From Amblyornis subalaris (taxonomy: Eukaryota > Chordata > Aves > Passeriformes > Ptilonorhynchidae): a stretch of 64,000 bases of DNA. A program made the translations under genes and the position numbers. Numbering within the stretch: the stretch's first letter is position 1; each line of letters opens with the position of its first letter. Positions 51,801 to 64,000 of this stretch are shown here, piece after piece. The stretch is from positions 1,177,325 to 1,241,324 of the forward strand of contig JACAXG010000018.1 in the NCBI GenBank assembly GCA_018881555.1, read 5' to 3'. The notes under the pieces were generated by a model. The model had not been told where the DNA came from. It searched no databases and saw nothing but the letters and a program-made list of their open reading frames with translations.

Positions 51801-54800
51801 TGTTCTTATATATTATAGAAGAATCCGCAATTTTACACTAATTTCTTTTGCTTCTTTCAGTGAAAAAACTGAACAAATCCTTAACGTACAAACCAAGCAG
51901 CGACACACTGGGGAAGGCACTGTCAGAGCCCAGAAACAAAGCCTATTTAAAGTCTAGCAAACAATGGAATCTGTGTCCTCAATAAATTTCACATGGTATT
52001 TAAAAGACATGTGAATTCACAAGTAAGAGAACTTGTTATTTTTTAACCACATTCCTCGATAATCTAAGAAATTTGGCTGTGTAGTCTTCAGAGCAAGGAC
52101 ACCTTTTTTATGCACTGGTGATGTTTGATGTCATCACACAATGAACAGCAGAGCAGGGGTTTGATTCACAACCAAGGCACTGAAACACTGTCGTAAAACC
52201 AAAATATTGATAATGCTTACGGCTTTCTCTCAGTCTCAGTTCAGACAGTTCCTGCCAAAAAGCTTCAGAAATATTGTCCTGCCGTGAGAAACACAGATTA
52301 AACACCTGGCTGGAATCAAAGCATCAAAAGTGGTCAGAAACATAAAAGCAGCTCTGTGAATCAACTTTAAATATACACAGAACCACCTTTTTTAAGAAGC
52401 ACTATCAAGAGGTGCAAGAGTGATACAGTCTCATTTGTAATGGGTTTATGTTTTATAGGGAACTGATGACTAACGAGGCTGGGCTTATGGTTCTAGTGTA
52501 ACTCAAGTCAGAGAACCCACAGGGGAGACAGAAACCAGAGTGTGGGTGTTACTGCAGGATTTTTTTTCTTGCAAATCTGCAAGCTTATTTTCATAACACT
52601 TATCCAAATGAAAATCTGAAGCTGCTAATCCTGTATAAAAGCTTAATGGAATTACTCCAAGGATTCAAGAGCTGCCATATAAGCCTCAGTTACTTAGGCT
52701 AGCAAAGAAAAAGAACAGATATAACCAAGATGACACCAGGGGAAGTCACCAGCACAGTTTTGAAGGATTCTGCGCTGGGACCTGCATTACCTGATAAATT
52801 CCTAAGTGGCCTGGAAGATGAGATGGGTGACACAGTTAAGAAGCTACCAAAGGACAGCAAGTGATCAGAGATAGTGACTACAGAGTCACAACTGAAAAAA
52901 ACGCAGAAGGACATTATGAATCGGGCTTGAAATGAGGCAGAGGGGCAATAACCACCTGATGCTATTCACACCTAAATCAGTGAGTTGTGAGCTATTAATC
53001 CAGATCTCTCCATGGACAGAGACTGACTGTTCATGTTTATTTTTTATTACTAGAAAGTGCCAATGCGTTAGTAAGATCTACATACAAAGCTTCACACAAC
53101 AGCTACTAGAATTCCTTGCCAAAAGATACTGAAGACTCAAGAAAAAAAAATTAGATGGCCTTCAATGAAAATTGAATAAGAGAGATCCCTTGAGAGTTTC
53201 CAACTAGACAAACAACATCAGGGTCAGGAAATCCCCTAGGCTGGAAATAGTGTGAGACTGAGGGAGTATTTAGGAGAGGTATCACTCTCTTTTTTTGTCC
53301 CTAACTGCTCTTTTAGAGACGATGTTCAGACAAGCACTGGGTTTGTCAAAGCCTTTGTCTGAACCAGTACGGCTGTTCTTATAAAACATTTATGTTTACC
53401 ATCATATTAGAACAACACTTAAAAAACCCATTGCTGGAGGAGTTCAATAAGCTGATCCACTCACAGGGCTGCACATTATTAATATACACCAACTTTGTTA
53501 CAAAATGCCAAAACATCAATCCTGTCAGGAAGCAAAAACTGAGCTATGGGAACAACTGTTAATGGACAGTAGAAAGAACAGATGAGACACCTGCACCAGG
53601 GGGTCGGTTGCATGTCAAAAACCCCAAATTCTTGTAATCTGTGTATTCTTCAGTTCTGTAAAACAAATATGTATATAAGCTGGAAAATGCAAAACTTTTA
53701 CATAAAGGCAAGACAGAAAGGGGAAAAAGAATGGCGTAATAACAAAACCTGCAGACACTGTGTACACCCCAAAACTTCATAATTTCATAGACTTGTAAGG
53801 TTTGAATGTGGCTGCATTAAAAAAAAAAACACCCAAAAGCAAGCATTTCATTATGCAGCACATAGCCACCAGTCCTATTTCAATAAACATAACGGAGCTC
53901 AGAGCATTTCTGACAAAATAAAACATGATAAATTAAACAATCTCTGGTACCAGTTTGTTGTGCAATTGCACCAGGTAAGTTTAAGTACAGCACACCTGTA
54001 ACCTGCAGCCACCTCGACTCAAAGAATTATATCCCAAAAAAATTTGCTATTTAAAAAGGACTTACAACTGTTAAAAACACGTTCATTGACCAGATTTTAG
54101 AAATGGAAAGATATCCCTAAATTCTCTGAGCCTAGAGAAGTAAAATACTGCTTCACTATTTTTAAAATGCCCAGCTGCCATTAACAATGGCAACAGTTGC
54201 ATTATTTAAGTAAGAATTTGTCCAAAATGTTATCCAGCTACCAACAGAGTACTAATAATTCCATTCTATTCTTAAAAAAACAAACATAAACTGACATAAG
54301 AAAATTTTTTTCCTGTTTAGTTTGTTACTGTCTAGACTGGTGTTTGAACCAAATCTTACTTGTTTAAACATGACTACGCTTTTTTAAAATCTTATCCAAA
54401 AAAAGAAAAATGTACACATCTAGTGTAAGTTAGATGTATGATAATTTTTTAGACGTTTAAAAATACAAATCAGCACCTAATTACACTTCGGTAAATATCT
54501 TTCACATTAAAAATTAAAACAATATCACACAAAAAATTGAAGGAATTACTACTACCGTCAGCACCACTACCAGTCTGCAAAAACCAGAAGTGATATTTTT
54601 TATACCAGCAGTAACTAACTTTCAAGAGAACAAGAGTAGCAGCATTTTTACAGAGAAACCTGTGCGGCTGACTTAAAGGTGAGTTAGTCTAACACAAACT
54701 GCACTGCCACTGCACATTGCCACCAAGAGAGGACAAGACAGTCTACTGTTTCTCTCGTCCTCCCTTCCATGTTCTCACCCTTTTGTCCCTGTACTTAACA

Positions 54801-57800
54801 TATCCACTGATCAACTGGTTTTTGTTCCAAAGGGAAAAATTTCATTTTTGGTAAGCCGGTCTTCAAACCATACAAATTGGTGATCAACTCACTCTCTTGC
54901 CATGAAATTTCTACAACTGGCATACAAGAGGAAGTGGCGTTGCCCCTTTCAGCAGCAACCCACTATTAGATCCACTTAAGAATAAAAGGAAAATATTAAG
55001 AAGGCAGAATGCCGAAGCTATGTTATAGCTAATTCAAATCCGAGTCTTTCAGACCACAATTATTCTTACGAACATGAAGTATGGAAACCAATCCAGATAC
55101 TTCAACAGGTATGATATTTACTTCCAATATTTTTACAGAAATTCCCTAGGGATCCATGCAGCCATACCCTGCACTTGTAGCATTGAGCAGATTCAGTCTC
55201 AAACAGCAGCCTGGAGATGACAAAGAAATTACTGGTTGCTTCAGATTTGCTGAGAGAGAGGCAGGTGTTGCACTGTAACTGGCCTAGAATAGGATGGATC
55301 ACCCAGGTGTGGAGAACCCAAGAGAATGTGTGTCAATCCACAAGGCAGCATACGCAGACCTGAGAAACACTGAGGAATTATGTCACCTCACACTTTACAG
55401 CACTCTCCAATCATCAGTTTAATTTCAGTACCACTGGCATCAGGTTTCAGACCCTTCTGTTAAATTTCTTTTACCACTGAAGGCAGTGGTATGATTTTAG
55501 TTTTTCAGTTTAAATGCGCAGGTCTTATCAGTGTACCAGACCAATGCCTGTGACAAGCATCTCGCTCTCCCCTGTTTACCTCAAGTCTATTACACCCAGG
55601 GATTGCCTGGATGGACTGCTACTGGGCCTGAGAGATCCTGGGGAGAAATACTTTTCCAGATGCAACTTCAAGGAGGAGAGAGCTACTCTCTTTCCTGTTC
55701 TGTCCCATGGGAATCTTCATGGGGACACTATCAAAATTTGTATCTTTTACCATGTACACAAGCAACAGACCACACATCATTGGTTACCATCACCATACTT
55801 CAATAACACTTTCTCAGATTTAGGGAAACACAGAGTTAATAGAAACCAAAACCAAACAGAACTATGATCACAAAGATGCACGTATTTTAAGCTCACCAAG
55901 ACATTTATCTTCGGGATTTTTGGCAAGTAAAATGGCTAAGTTTCCTACTACTTGTGTGTCACTATATTTACTAGCCTTAGTATCACCTAGAATATACACA
56001 GGACTTAAAAACACAACAGAGGATGAAGTCAAGTAATGGACAGACTAGATATATGTTTTTGACTATTCGATCACTTTCCTTCCTGCCCTCCTGATGTCCT
56101 TTATGTACCTTTATTACTGCTTTTAGAGCAGTTCAAACTATGTTACCAACAGGTACTTGCCTGTGTTTGAGCTCCATTCCCAAGTGGGATGCTAATGCTT
56201 GGAGGCCCGAGCACCAATTTATGTGTGCATTAAAACAGACGTGTCCCCAGTTTTGAACCCCGCAGTGCACAAACACGGCCACCCCTGTGCCCCAACAAGC
56301 GCTGCAGACTCCTCTAAGGCACAGGCAGCCACGAGGTGGAATTATCCCCCAGGCCATCAGTGGGGCCACCCTGATAAAATATTCAGTGCTCTTCTGATCA
56401 GCCATAACCCAGTGGCTACTCATGTAGTGCAACCATACAGGATTTATTTCAATTAATATACAATTTACCCTTAGGCGTACACTGCATCTTTCAGTCAGGG
56501 AAGGAAAAGGAGAACGAATTATGACTGCCAAAGATCCAGCCACCCGTGCTCGTTTAAAGGCTACGATATTTGTCCTGCTATTTATACTTCCAAGGTTAAT
56601 AATCCAGCTGTATATAAACATCTCACTAGTTAAAGACCACATTACACATTTTACTCTGTTTTTTAAATTTCTTTAGTATGTATGAAGGTCTTTTCTGAAT
56701 ACTTACTATTGAGGTTTTCTATACTTGGTCTGCAGTTCAGGGAGTTACTTACTATCTTGTTGAAAAGCTTAAAATAGCCTCATGAAGAGTTTAAAACAAC
56801 TATAACTTTGCCTAACTATATAGCCTTTTCAACAGTTCTTTCAGTTAAAAAAAGGTTACCAAAAATTAACTTGGAAGTCACATATAGACAATGTTTCCAT
56901 TAATAACAGTGTAAAACTTACAAGATGTGTCAGCCACAAGAGGCTCAGTAAAAACAGAGTTCTGACAAGTTGAATTTGCAAGCCATATGACTTAACCAGC
57001 AGAGAAGATAGTAACTTTACAGCACATAAAATATGGCAGGCCTACAAAGGAAATTGTTTCAAATATTTTTCTTCCACCCTTCTACCATCTCTAATTTTTA
57101 TTCCAAAATATTAGTAAATGAAATTCTATATATTTATGAAATTGAGATCTCAGGTAGGATGTTCTGCAATTTTGAAGAGAAAAGCAAGTCACATGAGATA
57201 ATTTATATTTTAGCATTTGAATGCATTTGCATAGGCATTGATTGTTCAGTTGACGTTGTAAGGCTGCCAGGCTGTCTTTTTCCATAAAAATGGTGGTGGC
57301 ATTTGTTACCATATTATATCTCCACTTTTATGATCAAGTTTGTTTCCTAAAAAGGCTACTTATTAAAAAAAAGAAGTTTACTAACTAAATAGGTAGGACA
57401 GTTTAATATTGCTCTTAAAGTAATGTATTTGCTGCTTCAAATGACAGCTGAAAAGCTCATTTTACTAGAATGCAAAATATTAAACTATCACAAGCAGAAA
57501 ACCTCTTACAAAAACAGCAGGTCAGCATTACATTACTTCTCTTCAAGGAAGTTACTGTACTGTTAACCAAGGCATTTCTTTCACAACTCAAGAACAAAGT
57601 TACTAAAAACTGGAACTCTGAGGTTTCTCTGAAGTCAGTAAGATATTCTGTTCAGAGTGGCTGGTGAAAAAATCATCTACATATGACGAACTAATATCTG
57701 AATTTACAGAGACATTTTAAAACTTTTGTATCACCTCACACAATTCGACATGAGTTTCATCAAAACTGCCATAAAAACGTCAATAAAACAAAAATTACTA

Positions 57801-60800
57801 AAGCTAATTCAGCTTAACTATCAAGTGCAAGAGTTGAATACGCAGAGGAGCAAACTTCTAACCCAGAAGACAGAACCAGAAGATGAATTCACTAAACAGC
57901 AGTCTTTAGCTAATTGGTAGCAGCCATTAGCTCAAAAGCCTCAGACAGCAGAATCAAAATATCATGAAACAGTAAAAGTTTTTCTTGTAGTTTTAAAAAT
58001 AAAGATATCAACCTGACAAATACTGGAAGCTGGCTCCACTTCTTTCAGGATATTCTGATGTCCTAAATACACTGCAATGTTTTAAAGTTGCACTTCCACT
58101 CAGCCAGTCTTCAAATTTGTTTCAAGCTCATAATAACAGATTACACTGTCACAATGCTCTAGTGAGAATTAATTACTCATCCAATGGCAGCAATATGCAT
58201 TACTGATTTTTTCATTAGTGATGCTTCCAGCAGACTTTTTTCTTTAGGCTAGCAAAACACTTTATTTTCTTAAAAAGCACATATGACACATGCTAAATTA
58301 CCAAAATACTGTCTTGAATCAATCAGTGTATGTTTTAGTATGTTTTCCCACTTTGCTGTTGATGATTATTATCTCAGTCTAAGTCCTGATTAAGCTAACA
58401 GTACCTGGAATAACCCTGCAGAGGATATGGATCTTGCAACTCCGCTCTGTTGCTCTGATGTTAAACCTGTCCCATCTTATGACAGGTTGCTTTATTTTTT
58501 CTGGCCTTCAGCTACCCCTAGTCTCTTACTCCCTTATCTCTCTCTCTGTACTTTCTTCCACAGTCTATATATGCAAAATCTCATCTGCAATGCAACTCCG
58601 TCTCCCTTCAGAATTCTTCTATGACCAAGATAGTCCATGTAACCAAAACAGAAAAACAACATAAAAGCCCATACTCACACAATTTAATAACCTACTGTAA
58701 TGGGTTAACCTACAAAAAGCATAACAGCTACTCCTTTCCATACAGCACCTCAAATATAAGCACATTAAAATGAAACTTCATTTGAATTAACTCAGTGGCA
58801 CAGCCAATAGAAAACTGCAGGTCTCTATCCTCAATCCTAGCTCAGCACTCTATCCGGCAGACTTTGTTCCTTCAGTATATTTAATAGTAACTAGGGAAAG
58901 ATTTTTAAATACTGTAAAAAGAACACAAAATTATTCAGCTTTCATCCCTGTTACAATTTATTTTTATTTATTAACAAACTTCTTTGCACAGAGCATAAAT
59001 TTTCACATGCCATCCCTTCTAGAGTAAGGCCTAGAAAGTTACAGACACAAGTGATATTAGCATGGACTGCATATTTGAAATTTCTTTCTCAATATAGTAA
59101 AAAACAGAACTTTAAACATTCCCCAAATTATATTAAAAATGAAAATCTTTAGAGCAAGTCTGAGCACAGACTTAGCAGGATATAATTAAAATATTATATT
59201 TAAAATCAGAACTGAAAAAATGAATTTAAATACTTCACAATTTAAATTTCCACACTAATACATTAAACTATTACATGTAATATCACAACAGTGAAATTTA
59301 AATACCTCGTAATTGCCTCAGAAATAAGTATCTTGGAAAGACAGACACCAATGAGGACACATGGAACCTAAGCTATGAACAGAACCTAGATGATACAGAA
59401 ACAAACAATGTATAGTTTTATGCAGTAGATCCAAAGATCCTGCACACGAAATTACAAAAGTAGTAGATGATTAAAAATTTAAAATATTCAGTAGCTTCCA
59501 ATAAAGCTACAGAAATAGCTGCTAGTAATATGTCTGTGAAAGAACAATCTTTGCACTGAATGTTCAAGCTACTCAACCCTTCTTCCCACCCCCCAATCAC
59601 TTCTGTGGGCCAATAAAAAACACATTCACTCTCTCAACATCCATTAAAAATGTACCAAACCAACTTTCAGGAAAGTAGAACAAGATGCTTTTTAGTAAAA
59701 GTAGTATAACTAGCTCACGTAGATCTTTTTCTACTAAAACACTGACAGTCCTCCAGTTACATGGTACTTCTGGCTAGAAAAATCCAGTAAATTATTTCCA
59801 AATTAATAAAAAACCATAATTTTCCTTCAAGTCAGACAATTTTCCTTTTGTCTGTGTATTGAAATGCAACTGAGCATTCCAATACTCATTTGAATACTTA
59901 TTTCGTATAATGAAATTGACTTTAGCCAAAAAAAATTCTTGGGGTGGGACTGAGGCGAGGGACAACACAACAATCCATTTCTACAATTACATTTACAAAT
60001 TATCTAACCATCTTGTCACGTTCTTGGACTAAAATGAAGGATTCCAATCTCTGTTCCACAAGACAGAAGAATACCCCCGAAACAGAATATCTCGATAAAC
60101 AAACATATTTAATAGCTTCTAGAAGATCATTTGTATTCCAAGCTCCATTAGCAGTGCAGATAATTGGAATATTTCCTGCTACCTCTCCAACCCTACAGGA
60201 ATTCTAAGTCTTGCTTCCTCCACCAAATTCTGCTTTACCAGACATTGTTGCCTATCCTATTATAATACTAAGTTGTTACTTTCAGTTATTAGTTTAGTTA
60301 TTAACTATTGCTTAAAGAAGAAGCAGAGACACGATTTTGCTAGGATTCTAGCTGAGTATATAAAATGTCTATTCCGACTCTACAACACTATGCTTAAAAC
60401 TCAATAAAATCCCACAAGAAAATTCGCCCGTGCAACCTTTTGGTTGCTTCATTCCCCCTATTCACCTATAAACAAGATGCTCAAGAAGGACAAATAACAA
60501 AGTTTTGAGCAGTATCTAGATCTTTCTCTCCCTGTTCCTGCTACAATGCACAGCAAATGAGCAAAGGAAAATGCTGCCATCATTTTGCCCCTATGGAATT
60601 TCTCTTACTTGGAAAAATAACAAACAGCAACAACAAAAGCAGTGGGGAATGCAGACTATGAAATCAGCACATTAAGGTAAGAGAAGTTCAAGGCCTTCAT
60701 TTTTTCCTCTTGAGTCACATATAGATCTGTTTGACCCTTACTTTCCTTCCAATTCCACTGCTCAGGACCAGAAAAAGCTGAAGGGTCATGTACGCAACCC

Positions 60801-62055
60801 AAATTTGCACGATCTGTGGACTCGAAGAATCTTTATCCCAATGGTGCCCCAAACAGACTGATGAAGTTCTGTCACTGTACATGCATTAATACCTGTCACG
60901 CAGAACATGGTGGGGACATAAGCTGCTGATGCTTTTAATGGATTGTGTCAGCATTTCCCCCATAATTCTCAAGTCTTTGAAAATAAATAACATTATAAAC
61001 ATATATCACACTACTTATTTTATTCAAGTCACCTACCTTCCCTCTTATACTCCACTGATCAAAAGAGAAGGTTTTAATACCTATATGATATGCTTTATTG
61101 ATTGGAAGAGAATGATTGTACACTACCATTTTAGCATATCCACACTAACAAGAAACAGCAGATGGAGGATTAGTATAAAATAAAATCTGTACAGTTACAT
61201 GTCAAGTAACAATCAAGTTCCATGTCATTTACTTTTATAAGGCATATTTTTGTCTTAAATAATAAAGAAAAATGTCAATTACAGACTCTCATGGATTGTG
61301 AGGAGCCCACAACACTTGGGGTTTAAGCACTGCAGTGAAGTAGTTTTGTTTTACACAATTATCTACCGAATCATCACGACCTCACTCTTGACAGCTAAGA
61401 AATCAAAGTCGATCTGCAATTCCCACTTCATCCCAGGAACATAGAAGTAATATATGATGTGCAACAGAAACCATAAACATTTAAAAGGGTTTGAACGAGG
61501 AAAATCAACTACACGTATCACAGTCTCCTCTGAGCCCAAGCTTATAAACTACGACCCGAATAACTTATACACAGAAAACATCAGAATTCAGGAATGCATT
61601 TTATTTGAAAGGAAAGACAAGAAAATCGTAGTTTTCACCCTTCGGATCAGTATCAGGTACTGCAATGAGTAATTAAAACAAAGACAAGACATAAAAAAAG
61701 CACCGCACGTTCGCTTTTCTGAAAGTTTCACAACACGACTCAATACGTGTATACTTTTAATCGAGGCGACACGAGGAGAAGATGGAAATGAGTTTGCTGG
61801 AGCGAAGTGTCAGTTTGTGTCACTTCTGCATTCAGCTGTAACCTTCGCCAAACCTTGTCCCCCACCCCGCCCATCGCCCGCGAGAGGCCGCGGCCGGCGG
61901 TCCCGCCCCAGCGGCGCTCGGCTCCCAGCGCCCATAGGATGCGGCTCCCGTCAGTCTCCCATCAGCCCAGCTCCGCCTCCTCACACAGCAGCAGCCCCAG
62001 CCTTCCTATCCGCCTTTTGCCTTCAATAGGCCCTAAAGGACAAAGCTGCTGGAAA

Positions 62056-62093
62056 GGGAAAAAAGAAAAAAAAAAAAAAAAAGAAAAAAAAAG
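62056..62093 (+). repeat. A-rich tract inside the CpG island
   Basis: About 38 bases of A with a few G, an abrupt compositional break within GC-rich sequence. It may exclude nucleosomes or be a remnant poly-A tail; no retrocopy is visible next to it. Confidence 0.8.
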
Positions 62094-63143
62094 GAGGGGA
62101 GCGAGTCCCGCCAGATCGGCCCCCGGGGCAGCGCTGTAACGCCGCGGCTCAGGAGGGGCGGTTTCCATCAGCCCTAGCCCGTCCCCAGCTCCCCCTCGCC
62201 GGTGCGCGGCCGCTGCTGCGCTCTGTACGTTCGCACAGGATGAAAGGTCACGGCGTGAGCACCGGCCGGGCCCGGCAGCGGCACAGCCCCGTCACCTCAG
62301 CCTAGGGGTCAGGGGTGGGCAGAAGAGCCGCTGCCCCGATCGGGCTCTCCCTACCCCGTCCCGAACCGCCGAATCCTCGGCTTTCCCGTTCGCTGGCGCC
62401 GGGTGACACCGGCGCGGGCCGGTACCCGCGGCGGGTGGGTGCTGGGTGCCGCCTTCCCCTCCCTCTTCCTCCTCTGCTCTCGGGCGTGACCCGGCCCGAG
62501 GGCACCGAGCCGCGGCTCCCGCTCCAGGCCGGCGCCTCCTTCCCGGCGCCGGCTCAAGCCGCTCACCCGGCGCCGGGTCCCGCCGGGATGGAGGAGCGCG
62601 GAACCGGCGGCAGCCGGGGAGGGCTCAGCTCCCCTCCCGGGCAGCGCTCTGACCGGGGCACCCCGGCCGGGCCCCCGGCCCCGCCCCCGAGCCCTGCCCG
62701 CCGCCGGCCGGCAGCCGCCCCCCGCCCGGCCCCCGGCGCTCCTGTCACCCCCTCCCCGGCCCCTTCCTCCCGCGCCCCCCGGCACGCTCCCGCCGCGCTG
62801 CGCCAGGCGCAGCCCAGGAGCGGGACGCGCCGTCCCGGGAAACCGTCTTCCCGGAGGGGCCAGGCCCGGCCCCGCAACTCCTCCTCTTCCCGGGCTGTTA
62901 GCGGAGAGAGCAGGGATGCGCGGGCCTTCCCGGCCGGGCCCCGAGCCGCCGGCCCGGCGCTCCCGGGGGTCCAGCCCGCGTGTCCCAACGCAGCGGCGGG
63001 AAGGAAGCGGGGGAGGGGAAGGGCACCCGCCGCCGCCTCCTGGCTCCGTCCTCCCGTTCCACGGGCAGGGCGGCTGCCGCTCTCCCTCCCTCCTTTCAGC
63101 CCTGCCCCTCCCTCTGCTCCCCGGGCCCGCGGCGGGCATTTAC

Positions 63144-63260
63144 CTGCCGTGGCGGCGCAGAGCGGGGCCCTGGGGCCTCTGGCAGCCGGAGGAGGCGGCG
63201 GACTCCGTCCCGCTGCTGCCGTCCCCGAGTGAGGCGGGCGGGACGGAGCCGGGACCTGCC
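63144..63260 (-). other. Candidate non-coding first exon of KIAA0232
   Basis: On the minus strand CCACGGCAG is followed by GTAAATG, the most consensus-like donor I found in the CpG island. The upstream boundary is a guess from the TTACGTAA element at 63271-63278. If right, this exon splices across 18 kb to the leader exon at 45193. Other donors in the island remain possible. Confidence 0.4.
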
Positions 63261-64000
63261 CCGGGAGGCGTTACGTAAACCGGCGGCGGCGGCGGTTCCA
63301 GCGCCACGGGGAGGGAAGGAGGGAGGGAGGGGGCCGGGCCGGCCGCTCCGTCACCCGGCAACGGGACTCAGCGCCCCGGCGGACCGCGCCGCCGGCTCCG
63401 CCCCGTATCCCTCCGCCCAGAGGGCGGCCCGGATCCCTCATCCCACAGCCGTGGGGCCGCGCTGGGTGGGCGGTGAACGAGCTTCGCGCCGGTGGGCGGG
63501 ATGCGGGGGACGCTCGCATCGCTCCGTCCCGTCCCTATCTCCAGCCCCAGCTCCGTCCCCGTCCGTAGGGCCCGGGCGCCGACGAGCCGCCTCCATGTCG
63601 GGGCGGCGGCGCAGGAAGGGCGGGGGGAGGAAGGGAAGTGTCCCTTTGCCCTGGTTGTACAGCCTCCCGCCCGCCGGGAGAGCGCCGCGCTGTCCGCCGG
63701 GGGCCTGAGGAGGGAAGTCGCGGGCGAGGCGCTCGGAAGTCACCGCGCGGGCGGCGGGAGCGGCGCCGGCCCTCGGGGCAGCCGCTCAGCCGGGAGAGCC
63801 GCCGGCCCGAGCCACCCGCGCCCCTCGGCAGGGTTCTGCCGCCGGGGAGGCAACACCCGGGCAGGGCCGAGGCAGGAATGCGAGGGAGGGAGTGGAGGAT
63901 AATGATGGAGCGTAGCGGTGTTTGTCATGTGAGGTCCTTTTGAAATCCTGAACGACTCCGAGGCCAAGGTTAGCAAATAAAAGTTTATTTTGCTGCGAAA

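Larger units (their letters stand above)
45194..63143 (-). other. Probable 5'UTR intron of KIAA0232
   Basis: If the CpG island is the promoter, this 18-kb stretch is the first intron, ending TTTATAG. It holds one internally deleted CR1 (47060-48846), G/T-rich tracts near 45740-45790 and otherwise unrecognised AT-rich DNA. Alternative leader exons may lie inside it; I could not identify any. Confidence 0.5.
61850..63900. promoter_or_regulatory. CpG island, probable KIAA0232 promoter region
   Basis: About 2 kb of very GC- and CpG-dense sequence stands out from AT-rich surroundings and lies upstream of the gene's start exon. It contains many GGGCGG/CCGCCC boxes, no TATA box near the candidate first exon, a TTACGTAA bZIP-type site (63271-63278), an inverted repeat GCTGCGCC-A-GGCGCAGC (62797-62813) resembling an NRF1-type palindrome, and AAGGTCA (62245 region). 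An A-rich tract interrupts it at about 62056-62093. Long open frames on both strands here follow from low stop-codon frequency at high GC and are not called as genes. Divergent transcription is possible but not shown. Confidence 0.85.

Noticed and set aside
55514..55867. 117-codon plus-strand frame in the 5'UTR intron
   Set aside because: No recognisable domain, opposite strand to the gene, and within chance expectation for a window of this size.
62315..63232. 305-codon plus-strand frame, with overlapping long frames on both strands, in the CpG island
   Set aside because: Proline-, alanine-, arginine- and glycine-rich translations in several frames at once are what GC-rich DNA gives by chance. 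No recognisable domain, and frames overlap on both strands.
63595..63708. Plus-strand frame starting MSGRRRRKGGGRKG in a promoter-like setting
   Set aside because: Only 38 codons, basic low-complexity, with no family match or splice context. It is part of the same GC-driven open frames.
63973..63993. Near-palindrome GCAAATAAAAGTTTATTTTGC with AATAAA on both strands at the right edge
   Set aside because: It could be a polyadenylation signal for a neighbouring gene, but no gene end is visible before the window stops.
1..64000. Search for tRNA, rRNA, CRISPR arrays, endogenous retroviral genes or a second protein gene
   Set aside because: I saw no tRNA-type B box, no direct-repeat array with spacers, no retroviral gag/pol/env-like frames and no other conserved protein. 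A covariance-model and translated-library search would be needed to exclude small RNAs and old remnants.

Overview
The window looks like avian nuclear DNA. It is AT-rich and sparsely gened. Its recognisable repeats are CR1-type LINE fragments, several ending in the family's ATTCTATGATTCTATG-like 3' terminus. It carries a slowly evolving vertebrate gene split by long GT-AG introns, with a CpG island at one edge. I cannot name the species. I see no Alu, L1, bacterial or viral gene content and no CRISPR array.

One protein-coding gene accounts for almost everything: KIAA0232 (a large vertebrate protein of unknown function, DUF4603 family) on the minus strand. I reconstructed eight coding exons at 44690-44920, 30065-30202, 17065-17131, 15620-15701, 11093-14390, 3322-3403, 1291-1388 and 143-322. 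All reading phases agree. The coding sum is 4176 bases, i.e. 1391 residues plus stop, against about 1395 for the human protein. The window's left edge lies in the 3' untranslated region. The start codon sits in an exon with a leader of about 270 bases that contains seven upstream ATGs. A CpG island at about 61850-63900 is the probable promoter, with a candidate non-coding first exon ending in a strong donor at 63143/63144.

Layout, left to right (3' to 5' of the gene): 3'UTR and last two exons (1-1388); a 1.9-kb intron with a compact CpG-dense patch (2100-2235) that could be an internal promoter; exon 6, whose expected splice acceptor appears damaged; a 7.7-kb intron with old CR1 remnants; the 3.3-kb main exon; small exons 4 and 3; a 12.9-kb intron with CR1 fragments; exon 2; a 14.5-kb intron with a CR1 reverse-transcriptase fragment, a second CR1 tail, short tandem duplications and a long ATT microsatellite; the start exon; an 18-kb 5'UTR intron with an internally deleted CR1; and the CpG island. 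No second gene is supported, and I see nothing resembling a novel multi-gene system. The most interesting points concern this gene's splicing, leader and protein fold.
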